Shown piece by piece: positions 17,398-25,876 of a DNA stretch of 64,000 bases. The translations under genes and the position numbers were made by a program. The stretch spans positions 62,001 to 126,000 of the forward strand of contig NZ_JPMY01000041.1 of assembly GCF_000761545.1 (NCBI RefSeq), given 5' to 3'. The notes below the pieces were generated by a model. That model saw nothing but the letters and a program-made list of their open reading frames with translations, was not told the DNA's origin and ran no database searches. How positions within the stretch are numbered: the first letter of the stretch is position 1; every line of letters begins with the position of its first letter. The stretch is from Pseudomonas sp. ML96. GTDB taxonomy: Bacteria > Pseudomonadota > Gammaproteobacteria > Pseudomonadales > Pseudomonadaceae.

Positions 17398-18177
17398 ATG
17401 AGCAACATGAACTCGGAACGCGTACTCAGTGTGCATCACTGGAACGACACCCTGTTCAGCTTCAAGTGCACCCGCGACCCGGGCCTGCGCTTCGAGAACG
17501 GCCAGTTCGTGATGATCGGCCTGCAACAGCCGAACGGCCGTCCGCTGATGCGTGCCTATTCCATCGCCAGCCCGAACTGGGAAGAGCACCTGGAGTTCTT
17601 CAGCATCAAGGTACCGGATGGCCCGCTGACCTCGCAGCTGCAGCACCTGAAGGAAGGCGACGAGATCATTATCAGCAAGAAGCCCACCGGCACGCTGGTA
17701 CTCGACGACCTCAACCCGGGCAAGCACCTGTACCTGCTCAGCACCGGCACCGGTTTGGCGCCGTTCATGAGCGTGATCCAGGACCCGGAGACCTACGAGC
17801 GCTTCGAGAAAGTGATCCTGGTCCACGGCGTGCGCTACGTGAACGAAGTCGCCTACCGCGAGTTCATCACCGAGCACCTGCCGCAGAACGAATTCTTCGG
17901 CGACGCGCTGAAGAACAAGCTGATCTACTACCCGACCGTGACCCGCGAGCCGTTCGAGAACCAGGGTCGCCTGACCGACCTGATGCGCAGCGGCAAGCTG
18001 TTCGAAGACATCGGCCTGCCGCCGATCAACCCGCAGGACGACCGCGCGATGATCTGCGGTAGTCCGAGCATGCTCGACGAGACCAGCGAAGTGCTCGACA
18101 GCTTCGGCCTGAAGATCTCCGCACGTATGCGCGAGCCGGGTGACTACCTGATCGAGCGCGCCTTCGTCGAGAAGTAA
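17398..18177 (+). CDS. fpr: ferredoxin-NADP+ reductase
   Basis: This is a 259-residue FAD-dependent reductase. The flavin motif is RAYSIAS, the pyridine nucleotide motif is LLSTGTGLAPFMSVI, and the C-terminus EPGDYLIERAFVEK is that of bacterial subclass I FNR. It passes electrons from NADPH to ferredoxin or flavodoxin for Fe-S repair and redox balance. An alternative ATG lies at 17407, but the first has a GAGGA site. It is divergent from finR, its probable activator. Confidence 0.93.
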   Translation: MSNMNSERVLSVHHWNDTLFSFKCTRDPGLRFENGQFVMIGLQQPNGRPLMRAYSIASPNWEEHLEFFSIKVPDGPLTSQLQHLKEGDEIIISKKPTGTLVLDDLNPGKHLYLLSTGTGLAPFMSVIQDPETYERFEKVILVHGVRYVNEVAYREFITEHLPQNEFFGDALKNKLIYYPTVTREPFENQGRLTDLMRSGKLFEDIGLPPINPQDDRAMICGSPSMLDETSEVLDSFGLKISARMREPGDYLIERAFVEK

Positions 18178-18195
18178 GCGCCATCCGCTGCACCC

Positions 18196-18226
18196 CGAAG
18201 CCCGCCTTTTGGCGGGCTTCGTCGTT
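18196..18226 (+). terminator. terminator after fpr
   Basis: CGAAGCCCGCC and GGCGGGCTTCG form a perfect 11-bp stem around a TTTT loop, followed by a short T-rich stretch. It also lies at the end of the convergent VOC gene. Confidence 0.8.
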
Positions 18227-18643
18227 TCAGGCCGGTGAAGCGAAGCGCTGCCCGGAGATGGCTGGGTGGTAGATCGGCTGGATCTTGTTCCCCGCCGGGT
18301 CCAGCACGTGGAAGCTGTGGGCGCCGTCGCCATGGGCGAAGGGGCGGTCGAGCAGGGTGACCCCGCACTCCTTGAGGTAGGTGTACCAGGCGTGCAGCTC
18401 ATCGAGGCTGTCGACCACGAAGCCGTAGTGGTCGACCGTCTGCGGCCCGCTGCTGGGGACGAAGGCGCGGCCCAGCGACAGGTTGTCGTTGCCGCAGGTC
18501 AGGTAGACCAGGTCCTCGTTGGCGCGGTTGAGCACTTGCATGCCCAGCACCTCGACATAGAAACGCTCGCACTCCTCCAGGTTGGGCACGAGGATCGCCA
18601 CGTGACGCAGGCCGTTGAGTCTCGCGGGGCGGTTGGGCATCAT
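18227..18643 (-). CDS. VOC (glyoxalase/dioxygenase superfamily) protein
   Basis: This is a 138-residue protein with two beta-alpha-beta-beta-beta modules. GLRHVAILVPNLEECERFYVEVLGM supplies a first metal His, DHYGFVVDSLDELHAWY a second, and FHVLDPAGNKIQPIYHP the terminal strand with the acidic/His ligand region. It resembles dioxygenase-type members of the superfamily. The substrate is unknown. It is divergent from a monooxygenase-type gene with palindromes in the shared promoter, suggesting a small co-regulated catabolic pair. Confidence 0.75.
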   Translation of the reverse strand: MMPNRPARLNGLRHVAILVPNLEECERFYVEVLGMQVLNRANEDLVYLTCGNDNLSLGRAFVPSSGPQTVDHYGFVVDSLDELHAWYTYLKECGVTLLDRPFAHGDGAHSFHVLDPAGNKIQPIYHPAISGQRFASPA

Positions 18644-18652
18644 GCTCTCCAG

Positions 18653-18687
18653 TTTGTATACAAAATTAACTTAATGTTTATACAAAA
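18653..18687. promoter_or_regulatory. candidate operator palindromes in the divergent VOC/monooxygenase promoter
   Basis: A perfect 12-bp palindrome, TTTGTATACAAA, lies at 18653-18664. A second imperfect copy, TTTATACAAA, follows at 18677-18686. The core TNGTATACNA resembles operators of the FadR/FCD branch of GntR regulators. No GntR gene is present in the window. The second site abuts the ribosome site of the rightward gene. Confidence 0.5.
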
Positions 18688-18696
18688 GGAGATCCC

Positions 18697-18999
18697 ATGT
18701 ACAGCATTCTGCTCAAGACCCGCCTGCGCCCTGGCAGCCTGGACGCCTTCATGGAGGCCATGCGGGTCAATGCCGCCGCGTCGGTGCGCGATGAGCCGGG
18801 TTGCCTGGCCTTCGATGTGCTGCGTGACCGGCGCCAGGCCGACTTGGTCTGGCTATACGAGGTGTATGTCGACGAGGCGGCGCTGGATGCGCATATGCAG
18901 ACCGAGCACTACCTGGCCAGCCGCCCACTGGTGGAGCCGCTGATCCTGGAACAGTCGGTGATCGAGGCTGACGTGCTGGCCTTCAATCCGCGCGGCTGA
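18697..18999 (+). CDS. antibiotic biosynthesis monooxygenase-domain protein
   Basis: This is a 100-residue single ABM domain with MYSILLKTRLRPGSLDAFMEA, the EPGCLAFDVLRD strand and LYEVYVDEAALDAHMQTEHY. This is the YgiN/LsrG-like pattern, in which the domain acts as a dimer on quinol or short phosphorylated sugars. It has a strong AGGAGA site. Its last 17 bases overlap the end of the convergent trmO gene. Confidence 0.8.
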   Translation: MYSILLKTRLRPGSLDAFMEAMRVNAAASVRDEPGCLAFDVLRDRRQADLVWLYEVYVDEAALDAHMQTEHYLASRPLVEPLILEQSVIEADVLAFNPRG

Positions 19000-19687
19000 G
19001 CTCGACTTCCAGCACGCGGATGCGCCCTGGCTCGGGGTAGTGCCAGCGCACCTGCACGTCCCACAGCAGCACGCCGTAGCGGCGCTCGGGTTCCGGTACC
19101 TGATAGGCCGGGCGCGGGTCCTGGGCCAGGCACTGCTCGATCAGCTGCACCAGCGGCTCGTCCAGGCGTAGGGCATGCTCCCGTGCCTGCTGCAGGGCGC
19201 TGTCATCCCACTCCAGCGCCACCTGTGGCGGCGGTGCATCGGCGATGCGGTTGAAGGCCTCGGGCACCTGGTCGGCGTAGGGCACGTAGGGCTTGATGTC
19301 GAGCACCGGGGTGCCGTCCAGCAGGTCGATGCCGGACAGCCACAGGCGGCCTGGCTCGACCTTGTCCAGTTTCACCACCGACTGACCGATGCCATTGGGG
19401 CGGTGGGTGGCGCGGGTGGCGAACACGCCCATCGAGGCGTTGCCGCCCAGGCGTGGCGGGCGCACCTTGAGCCGTGGCTTGTCTTCCAGCGCCTGGTGGA
19501 AGAGGAACAGCAGCCAGACATGGCTGACCTGCTCCAGCCCCTCGATGGCCTCGGCGCGATCGAACGGCGGTACCAGCTCCAGCACGCCGCGGGCGGCCGG
19601 GGCCAACTGTGGCTGGCGCGGGATGGCGAACTTTTCCTTGAAGCAGGAACGCACGAAGCCCACCGGGCTCATGGAGTAGGTCGTCAC
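18983..19687 (-). CDS. trmO: tRNA (t6A37) N6-methyltransferase TrmO
   Basis: This is a 234-residue TrmO (TsaA/YaeB) protein with SPVGFVRSCFKEKFAIPRQP, HVWLLFLFHQ, FATRATHRPNGIGQS and DIKPYVPYAD. All are hallmarks of the beta-barrel SAM-dependent enzyme that methylates t6A at position 37 of threonine tRNA. The 5' end is GTG at 19687, overlapping the TGA of the upstream small gene; an in-frame ATG at 19672 is the alternative start. Confidence 0.92.
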   Translation of the reverse strand: MTTYSMSPVGFVRSCFKEKFAIPRQPQLAPAARGVLELVPPFDRAEAIEGLEQVSHVWLLFLFHQALEDKPRLKVRPPRLGGNASMGVFATRATHRPNGIGQSVVKLDKVEPGRLWLSGIDLLDGTPVLDIKPYVPYADQVPEAFNRIADAPPPQVALEWDDSALQQAREHALRLDEPLVQLIEQCLAQDPRPAYQVPEPERRYGVLLWDVQVRWHYPEPGRIRVLEVELSRAD

Positions 19688-19899
19688 GGCAGCAGCCTGG
19701 AGCGCACGGGGTCGCCCTGCGGGGTGCGGCAGCCGGCGTCGCGGAACGGGCCGGAGTGCTTCTGCCAGCCTTCACCGGGGCTGAGTTGCGCGCAGGTGTA
19801 CTGACCGCTGGCCTTGCTCTGCCAGAGATAGAAGGGCGCCGGGGCGGCGAGGGCAGCGCCGGCCAGGGCCGACAGCAGCAGGAAAAGCAAAGGACGCAT
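19684..19899 (-). CDS. small secreted protein
   Basis: This is a 71-residue protein with a clear signal peptide (MRPLLFLLLSALAGAALAAP, cleavage after ALA). The mature part has about 52 residues and two cysteines (YTCAQL and AGCRTP), able to form a disulfide in the periplasm. It is coupled to trmO by a four-base overlap, although a functional link with tRNA modification is not obvious. No family is recognised. Confidence 0.65.
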   Translation of the reverse strand: MRPLLFLLLSALAGAALAAPAPFYLWQSKASGQYTCAQLSPGEGWQKHSGPFRDAGCRTPQGDPVRSRLLP

Positions 19900-19961
19900 G
19901 ACAAGCTCCGCTCAGATGGCGCGTACCCTAGCGCCGCACCTCGGCGCAGGCAACCGCCGGC

Positions 19962-20366
19962 TCAGGGCGACAGGATTTCGTCGTAGCCGCGGCCGATGAA
20001 CTGCAGCAGGCAGAATCCATGCCCGAAGGGATCGGCCATTAGTGCCAGGCGCCCCCAGGCATGCTTCTGGCGCCGTTCCAAGGTGGCACCGGCAGCCAGA
20101 GCACGAGCCAGGGCGCTATCCAGATCATCCACCACCCAGTCCAGATGTAGCGGCGTCCAATGTCGGGCGTAGTCACGTGTCTGCCTGCTCTGGGGGCTGG
20201 CGCGGCTGCCGGCGGCCTTGGCCAGCAGGTAGATCGGCGCATTGCCGCCGAGCAGTTCGAGCACCTCGGGGCCCAAGCGTCGCCCTGGCTTCAGCTCGAA
20301 GGCGCTGGTGTAGAAGCGCGTGGCGCGCTCCAGGTCGTCCACATCGATGTTGATCAGCAGCTGCAT
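19962..20366 (-). CDS. VOC family protein
   Basis: This is a 134-residue single-chain VOC protein. It starts MQLLINIDVDDLERATRFYTS, a typical first module, with HLDWVVDDLDSALARALAAGA and LMADPFGHGFCLLQF in the second. A strong AGGAGG site precedes the ATG. Members of this subgroup are bleomycin-resistance/glyoxalase-like, but the ligand cannot be predicted. It is transcribed alone, between the small secreted gene and rimO. Confidence 0.75.
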   Translation of the reverse strand: MQLLINIDVDDLERATRFYTSAFELKPGRRLGPEVLELLGGNAPIYLLAKAAGSRASPQSRQTRDYARHWTPLHLDWVVDDLDSALARALAAGATLERRQKHAWGRLALMADPFGHGFCLLQFIGRGYDEILSP

Positions 20367-20437
20367 GGTGGCGTCCTCCTGCGCTGCAGCATAGGCGGCG
20401 CGAGGTAGGCGAGGGCGCAGCCGGCAAATGCCGGGCA

Positions 20438-20468
20438 GAAAAAAGCCCCGCAGTGGCGGGGCTCTTTC
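20438..20468 (-). terminator. terminator after rimO
   Basis: AGCCCCGC and GCGGGGCT pair around a short loop, with a six-base A run on the plus strand that becomes the U tract on the minus strand. Confidence 0.8.
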
Positions 20469-20483
20469 ATCGGCGCGAGGCGA

Positions 20484-21806
20484 TCAGACCAGCTCGGCCC
20501 ACAGGTCGTACTCGTCGGCATCGACCACACGCACGCGGACCTTGTCGCCCGGCTTCACGCTGGTCGAGTCGATGAACACGCTGCCGTCGATCTCCGGGGC
20601 ATCGGCCCAGGAACGGGCGACTGCGCCTTCGTGGTCGACTTCGTCGATCAGCACTTCGATCTCGGTGCCGACCTTGCGCTGCAGGCGCGCGGCGGAAATC
20701 GCCTGCTGGTGCGCCATGAAACGGTCCCAACGGTCCTGTTTGACGTCATCCGGCACCGGCTCCAGGCCCAGGTCGTTGGCCGGGGCGCCATCCACCGGGC
20801 TGTACTGGAAGCAGCCAACGCGGTCGAGCTGGGCTTCGGTCAGCCAGTCCAGCAGGTACTGGAAGTCTTCCTCGGTCTCGCCGGGGAAGCCGACGATGAA
20901 GGTGGAACGGATGGTCAGTTCCGGGCAGATCTCGCGCCAGGACTTGATGCGGGCCAGGGTCTTGTCCTCGAAGGCCGGGCGCTTCATGGACTTGAGCACT
21001 TTCGGGCTGGCGTGCTGGAACGGGATGTCCAGGTACGGCAGCAGCTTGCCGGCGGCCATCAGCGGGATCACGTCGTCGACGTTGGGGTACGGGTAGACGT
21101 AGTGCAGGCGCACCCACACGCCCATGCTGGAGAGCGCTTCGCACAGCTCCTTCATGCGTGTCTTGACCGGCTGGCCTTCCCAGAAGTCGGTCTTGTACTT
21201 CAGGTCCACGCCGTAGGCGCTGGTGTCCTGGCTGATCACCAGCAGCTCCTTGACGCCGGCCTTGACCAGGCGCTGGGCCTCGGACAGCACGTCGCCGACC
21301 GGGCGGCTGACCAGCTTGCCGCGCATGGACGGGATGATGCAGAAGGCGCAGCTGTGGTTGCAGCCCTCGGAAATCTTCAGGTAGGCATAGTGGCGCGGGG
21401 TCAGCTTGATGCCTTGCGGCGGCACCAGGTCGACGTAGGGGTTGTGATCGGCCTTGGGCGGGATCACCTCGTGCACCGCGTTGACCACCTGCTCGTACTG
21501 CTGCGGACCGGTGACGGCCAGCACGCTCGGGTGCACGTCACGGATGGCGTTCTCGGACACGCCCATGCAGCCGGTGACGATCACCTTGCCGTTCTCGGCG
21601 ATGGCCTCGCCGATGGTATCCAGAGACTCGGCCTTGGCGCTGTCGATAAAGCCGCAGGTGTTGACCACCACGACGTCGGCATCCTGGTAGGTCGGGACGA
21701 TCTCGTACCCTTCCATGCGCAGCTGGGTGAGGATGCGTTCGGAGTCGACGGTCGCTTTCGGGCATCCGAGCGAGACAAATCCGACTTTCGGTGTGGCGGT
21801 GGACAT
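20484..21806 (-). CDS. rimO: ribosomal protein S12 methylthiotransferase
   Basis: This is a 440-residue radical SAM methylthiotransferase. The N-terminal UPF0004 domain has KVGFVSLGCPKATVDSE with conserved cysteines. The radical SAM motif is CNHSCAFC at about residue 150, and the C-terminus is a TRAM domain (VDADEYDLWAELV). It adds a methylthio group to Asp of S12. It uses two 4Fe-4S clusters. It is transcribed as a single gene, next to the LysR/YcaC pair. Confidence 0.95.
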   Translation of the reverse strand: MSTATPKVGFVSLGCPKATVDSERILTQLRMEGYEIVPTYQDADVVVVNTCGFIDSAKAESLDTIGEAIAENGKVIVTGCMGVSENAIRDVHPSVLAVTGPQQYEQVVNAVHEVIPPKADHNPYVDLVPPQGIKLTPRHYAYLKISEGCNHSCAFCIIPSMRGKLVSRPVGDVLSEAQRLVKAGVKELLVISQDTSAYGVDLKYKTDFWEGQPVKTRMKELCEALSSMGVWVRLHYVYPYPNVDDVIPLMAAGKLLPYLDIPFQHASPKVLKSMKRPAFEDKTLARIKSWREICPELTIRSTFIVGFPGETEEDFQYLLDWLTEAQLDRVGCFQYSPVDGAPANDLGLEPVPDDVKQDRWDRFMAHQQAISAARLQRKVGTEIEVLIDEVDHEGAVARSWADAPEIDGSVFIDSTSVKPGDKVRVRVVDADEYDLWAELV

Positions 21807-21997
21807 CGGTGGCTAACCTCAAACGGGCGCTCGGGAGGGCGCCTCTGATCAAAAAGTGCGCAATTCTAGCGGCGCTTGAGGTGGTTTTCCAGTAGTGGTG
21901 ATAACTGGAGGTGTCCAGCGTGACAGTAAACTTTCACTCTAAGTCGGTAGGTCGGAAGTGCCGAAAGCGGACGCCATTGCTGCCTACCGTTACTGCA

Positions 21998-22903
21998 TCA
22001 CGCCATATCGCTCTGACTGAACTCCTCGGCGAGGAAGTCGATCAGGGTGCGCACCGAGGGCAGCAGGCCGCGGCGTGAGGGGAAGATGGCGTGGACGATG
22101 CCGCACTTGGGCGTCCAGCCCGGCAGCATTTCCACCAGGGTACCGGCGGCCAGGTCGGCGCGTACCGCCACTCGTGGCAGGTGCACGATGCCGACGCCGG
22201 CCAGTGCTCCGTTGCGCAGGGCCAGCAGGTCGTCGGTGATCATCCGTGGCTTGTGCGCGATCACCAGTCGGCCATCGTCCGGGCCCAGCAGTTCCCACTG
22301 GTACTCGCGCTGGGAGCTGCCCCAGTACAGGCTCGGCAGGCTGCCCAGTTCCTCTGGTAGGAAGTTCTTCGGCAATGAGGCCAGAAGGGCCGGGCTTCCC
22401 ACTAGACACTGGGTGCTGGCGCCCAGCACCTTCATCACCATGTCGGTGTTCTCCAGTGGCGGGAAACGCACGCGCAGGGCGACGTCGAAGCCATCGTGAA
22501 GCAGGTCCACCCGGCGGTTGGTGCTCTCGATATACAGCTCCACCAGCGGGTACTTGAGCATGTAGCGGGTCAGCATCGGCCCGACCCAGGAGTTCAGCAG
22601 CGTGGTCGGACAGGCCAGGCGCACCAGGCCGCGTGGTTCGCAGCGATTGCGCTCGATCACCTCGGCCGCTCCCTCGGCCTCCACGCGCATGGCCACGCAG
22701 CGCTGGTAGTACTCCTGGCCGATCTCGGTGAGTGACAGATGCCGGCTGGTGCGGTGCAGCAGGCGCACGCCGAGGCGCTCCTCCAGTTCGGCAATGCGCC
22801 GGCTGAGCTTGGACTTGGGCATGTCCAGCGCGCGCCCGGCGGCGGCGAAGCCGCCTTGCTCCACCACCTGGGTGAAGTAGTAGAGGCTGTTGAGGTCTTC
22901 CAT
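21998..22903 (-). CDS. LysR-family transcriptional regulator
   Basis: This is a 301-residue LysR regulator with an N-terminal helix-turn-helix (EDLNSLYYFTQVVEQGGFAAAGRALDMPKSKLSRRI) and a 200-residue effector domain. It belongs to the large subgroup with QAGLRV-like inducer pockets found beside oxidoreductase or hydrolase genes. It is divergent from the YcaC-like hydrolase 156 bases away, which is its most likely target. The effector is unknown. Confidence 0.87.
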   Translation of the reverse strand: MEDLNSLYYFTQVVEQGGFAAAGRALDMPKSKLSRRIAELEERLGVRLLHRTSRHLSLTEIGQEYYQRCVAMRVEAEGAAEVIERNRCEPRGLVRLACPTTLLNSWVGPMLTRYMLKYPLVELYIESTNRRVDLLHDGFDVALRVRFPPLENTDMVMKVLGASTQCLVGSPALLASLPKNFLPEELGSLPSLYWGSSQREYQWELLGPDDGRLVIAHKPRMITDDLLALRNGALAGVGIVHLPRVAVRADLAAGTLVEMLPGWTPKCGIVHAIFPSRRGLLPSVRTLIDFLAEEFSQSDMA

Positions 22904-23059
22904 GGATCGTTCACCAAATAGAACGCTAGAGGCGATTTTTGCAGTCTAGTGCATCAAAGGTCTCGAATTTAATCTTTCCTCCATGCAGTGACGCACTGCA
23001 AGGCGAAACCAAACACCGGCCCGGCCGGAACCTACTGAAAGCAAATCGAGGACTTCACC

Positions 23060-23689
23060 ATGACCAACGCCACCTACAACCGCCTGGACAAAGATAACGC
23101 CGTCGTTCTGCTGGTTGACCACCAAGCCGGCCTGCTGTCCCTGGTTCGCGACATCGAGCCGGACAAGTTCAAGAACAACGTGCTGGCCCTGGCTGACCTC
23201 GCCAAGTTCTTCAAGCTGCCGACCATCCTCACCACCAGCTTCGAAACCGGCCCCAACGGCCCGCTGGTCCCCGAGTTGAAAGAGATGTTCCCGGATGCGC
23301 CGTACATCGCCCGTCCCGGCCAGATCAACGCCTGGGACAACGAAGACTTCGTCAAGGCGATCAAGGCCACCGGCAAGAAGCAGCTGATCATCGCCGGTGT
23401 GGTCACCGAAGTGTGCGTGGCGTTCCCGGCCCTGTCGGCCATCGCGGAAGGCTTCGACGTGTTCGTCGTCACCGATGCTTCCGGCACCTTCAACCAGATC
23501 ACTCGTGACTCCGCCTGGAGCCGCATGACCCAGGCCGGCGCGCAGCTGATGAACTGGTTCGCCGTGGCCTGCGAGCTGCACCGCGACTGGCGTAACGACG
23601 TGGAAGGCCTGGCCAAGATCTGCTCCGACCATATCCCGGACTACCGCAACCTGATCACCAGCTACAGCGCCCTGACCGGGGGCAAATGA
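23060..23689 (+). CDS. YcaC-like cysteine hydrolase (isochorismatase superfamily)
   Basis: This is a 209-residue protein. The catalytic triad candidates are Asp in LLVDHQAGL, Lys in the GKKQLIIAG region, and the nucleophilic Cys in GVVTEVCVAFPALSA, in the family order. Close relatives of YcaC are octameric hydrolases of unknown natural substrate. It has a GAGGA-type site upstream of ATG and a strong terminator downstream, so it is monocistronic and probably regulated by the divergent LysR protein. Confidence 0.85.
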   Translation: MTNATYNRLDKDNAVVLLVDHQAGLLSLVRDIEPDKFKNNVLALADLAKFFKLPTILTTSFETGPNGPLVPELKEMFPDAPYIARPGQINAWDNEDFVKAIKATGKKQLIIAGVVTEVCVAFPALSAIAEGFDVFVVTDASGTFNQITRDSAWSRMTQAGAQLMNWFAVACELHRDWRNDVEGLAKICSDHIPDYRNLITSYSALTGGK

Positions 23690-23706
23690 TCCTTCGCTAG
23701 AACACA

Positions 23707-23742
23707 AAGCCGGGGCCTGATTCAGGCTCCGGCTTTTTTGTT
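23707..23742 (+). terminator. terminator after the YcaC-like gene
   Basis: AAGCCGGGGCCTGA and TCAGGCTCCGGCTT pair with one mismatch and lead into a six-T run. Confidence 0.85.
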
Positions 23743-23917
23743 TTGTATGCCGTCGCTGGCGACTCTGTGTGCTTTCGGCCGCAGGACGGCCGCTTGAACC
23801 TCCAGCTCGGCGGGTTGATCTATCCTCCCCGTAGCTATCTCCTTTGCACGTGCCACTCCCAGGCGCTGCCGAGGCGGGCAGTAGGAAGCACAGCCTGTTT
23901 TCCGGATGGAGCCATCC

Positions 23918-25816
23918 ATGAGCGAAATCGCTGCCGAGCAGCACAAGTCCTCCCATGCAGGGTCCTCCATCGGTCTGCTGATCGGCGCCGTGGGTGTGGT
24001 GTATGGCGATATCGGTACCAGCCCGCTGTACACCCTCAAGGAGGTGTTCAACGGCGGCTATGGGGTACAGGTCAACCACGAGGGGGTGCTCGGCGTACTG
24101 TCGCTGATCTTCTGGTCGTTGATCTGGGTAGTGACGGTCAAGTACGTGCTGTTCGTGCTGCGTGCGGACAACCAGGGCGAGGGCGGGGTGATGGCGCTGA
24201 CTGCGCTGGCGCGCCTGGCTGCGGCCGATCGCCCGCGGCTGCGCATGGTGCTGGTGCTGCTCGGGCTGTTCGGCGCCGGGCTGTTCTACGGCGACAGCAT
24301 GATCACCCCGGCTATCTCCGTGCTGTCGGCGGTGGAGGGCCTGGAGATCGCCTTCGATGGCCTGGAGCACTGGGTGGTGCCGCTGGCGCTGATCCTGCTG
24401 GTGGGCCTGTTCCTGATCCAGAAGCACGGCACCGCGCGCATCGGCACCCTGTTCGGCCCGGTGATGCTGCTGTGGTTCGGCACCCTGGGTGCGTTGGGCA
24501 TCTACGGCATCGTCCATCAGCCGCAGGTGTTGCAAGCGCTCAATCCGTACTGGTGCATCCACTTCTTCATCGCCCACCCCGGCATCGGCGTGGCCATTCT
24601 CGGCGCGGTGGTGCTGGCGCTGACCGGTGCCGAGGCGCTGTATGCGGACATGGGCCACTTCGGCCGCAAGCCGATTGCCCGCGCCTGGTTCCTCCTGGTG
24701 CTGCCGGCACTGGTGCTCAACTACTTCGGCCAGGGCGCGATGCTGCTGGAGAACCCGGCCGCGGCGCGCAACCCGTTCTATCTGCTGGCTCCCGGTTGGG
24801 CACTGTTGCCGCTGGTGGGGCTGGCGACCTTTGCCACCATCATCGCCTCGCAGGCGGTGATCTCCGGGGCCTTCTCCCTGACCCACCAGGCCATCCAGCT
24901 CGGTTACATCCCGCGTATGCACATCCAGCACACTTCGGATGCCGAGCAAGGGCAGATCTACATCGCCGCGGTGAACTGGTCGCTGATGGTCGCCGTGGTG
25001 CTGCTGGTGCTCGGCTTCGAGTCGTCCGATGCGCTGGCCTCGGCCTATGGCGTGGCGGTGACCGGCACCATGCTGATCACCACGCTGTTGTCGGCCGCCG
25101 TGGTGCTGCTGCTGTGGAAGGCGCCGCGCTGGTTCGCCATTCCGCTGTTGCTGCTGTTCTTCCTGGTGGATGCGCTGTTCTTCGCCGCCAATGTGCCGAA
25201 GATCATCCAGGGCGGGGCCTTCCCGGTGATTGCCGGCCTGGTGGTGTTCGTCCTGATGACTACCTGGAAGCGCGGCCGCCATCTGCTGGTGGAGCATCTG
25301 GACGACAACGCCCTGCCGTTGCCGATATTCATCTCCAGCATTCGCAGCCAGCCGCCGCACCGGGTCAAGGGCACTGCGGTGTTTCTCTCCGCGCGCTCGG
25401 ATGCGGTGCCGCATGCGCTGTTGCACAACCTGCTGCACAACCAGGTGCTGCATGAGCAGGTGGTGTTGCTCACCGTGGCCAGTGAGGACCGGCCGCGGGT
25501 ACGGCCCGAGCGGCGCTTCGAGGTGGAGGCCTATGGCGATGGCTTCTTCCGGGTGATCCTGCATTTCGGTTTCATGGAGGAGCCGGACGTGCCGGAGGCG
25601 CTGCGCCTGTGTCACCTCAACGATCTGGATTTCAGCCCGATGAGCACCACCTGGTTCCTCAGTCGCGAGACGGTGGTGGCGAGCAAGCGCTTCGGCATGG
25701 CGCGTTGGCGCGAGGCGCTGTTCGCCTTCATGTTGCGCAACGCCAACAGCAACCTGCGCTTCTTCCGGCTGCCATTGAATCGGGTGATCGAGCTGGGCAC
25801 TCAGGTGGAGATCTGA
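23918..25816 (+). CDS. kup: Kup-type potassium transporter
   Basis: This is a 632-residue KUP/HAK transporter. The N-terminal signature GAVGVVYGDIGTSPLYTLKEVF is intact and followed by about twelve membrane helices. A soluble C-terminal domain (SARSDAVPHALLHNLLHNQ onward) completes the family architecture. It takes up K+ with protons. The ATG at 23918 (MSEIAAEQHK) was chosen over the ATG at 23906. Between the previous terminator and the gene, 23743-23917 holds the promoter region, with no clear operator. Confidence 0.94.
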   Translation: MSEIAAEQHKSSHAGSSIGLLIGAVGVVYGDIGTSPLYTLKEVFNGGYGVQVNHEGVLGVLSLIFWSLIWVVTVKYVLFVLRADNQGEGGVMALTALARLAAADRPRLRMVLVLLGLFGAGLFYGDSMITPAISVLSAVEGLEIAFDGLEHWVVPLALILLVGLFLIQKHGTARIGTLFGPVMLLWFGTLGALGIYGIVHQPQVLQALNPYWCIHFFIAHPGIGVAILGAVVLALTGAEALYADMGHFGRKPIARAWFLLVLPALVLNYFGQGAMLLENPAAARNPFYLLAPGWALLPLVGLATFATIIASQAVISGAFSLTHQAIQLGYIPRMHIQHTSDAEQGQIYIAAVNWSLMVAVVLLVLGFESSDALASAYGVAVTGTMLITTLLSAAVVLLLWKAPRWFAIPLLLLFFLVDALFFAANVPKIIQGGAFPVIAGLVVFVLMTTWKRGRHLLVEHLDDNALPLPIFISSIRSQPPHRVKGTAVFLSARSDAVPHALLHNLLHNQVLHEQVVLLTVASEDRPRVRPERRFEVEAYGDGFFRVILHFGFMEEPDVPEALRLCHLNDLDFSPMSTTWFLSRETVVASKRFGMARWREALFAFMLRNANSNLRFFRLPLNRVIELGTQVEI

Positions 25817-25834
25817 GGCGCTGGCCGCAGACGA

Positions 25835-25860
25835 CAACGGCGCCCTTGGGCGCCGTTGTT
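25835..25860. terminator. convergent terminator between kup and acvB
   Basis: AACGGCGCCC and GGGCGCCGTT form a perfect stem around a short TT turn, and TGTT follows. It lies between two convergent genes and could act in both directions. Confidence 0.7.
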
Positions 25861-25876
25861 CATTGCATAGTCGCCG

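Noticed and set aside
22946..25837. 963-aa minus-strand ORF opposite the YcaC-like gene and kup
   Set aside because: It lies antisense to two clear genes, has His/Gln-rich nonsense composition and no ribosome site. High G+C makes such frames common.
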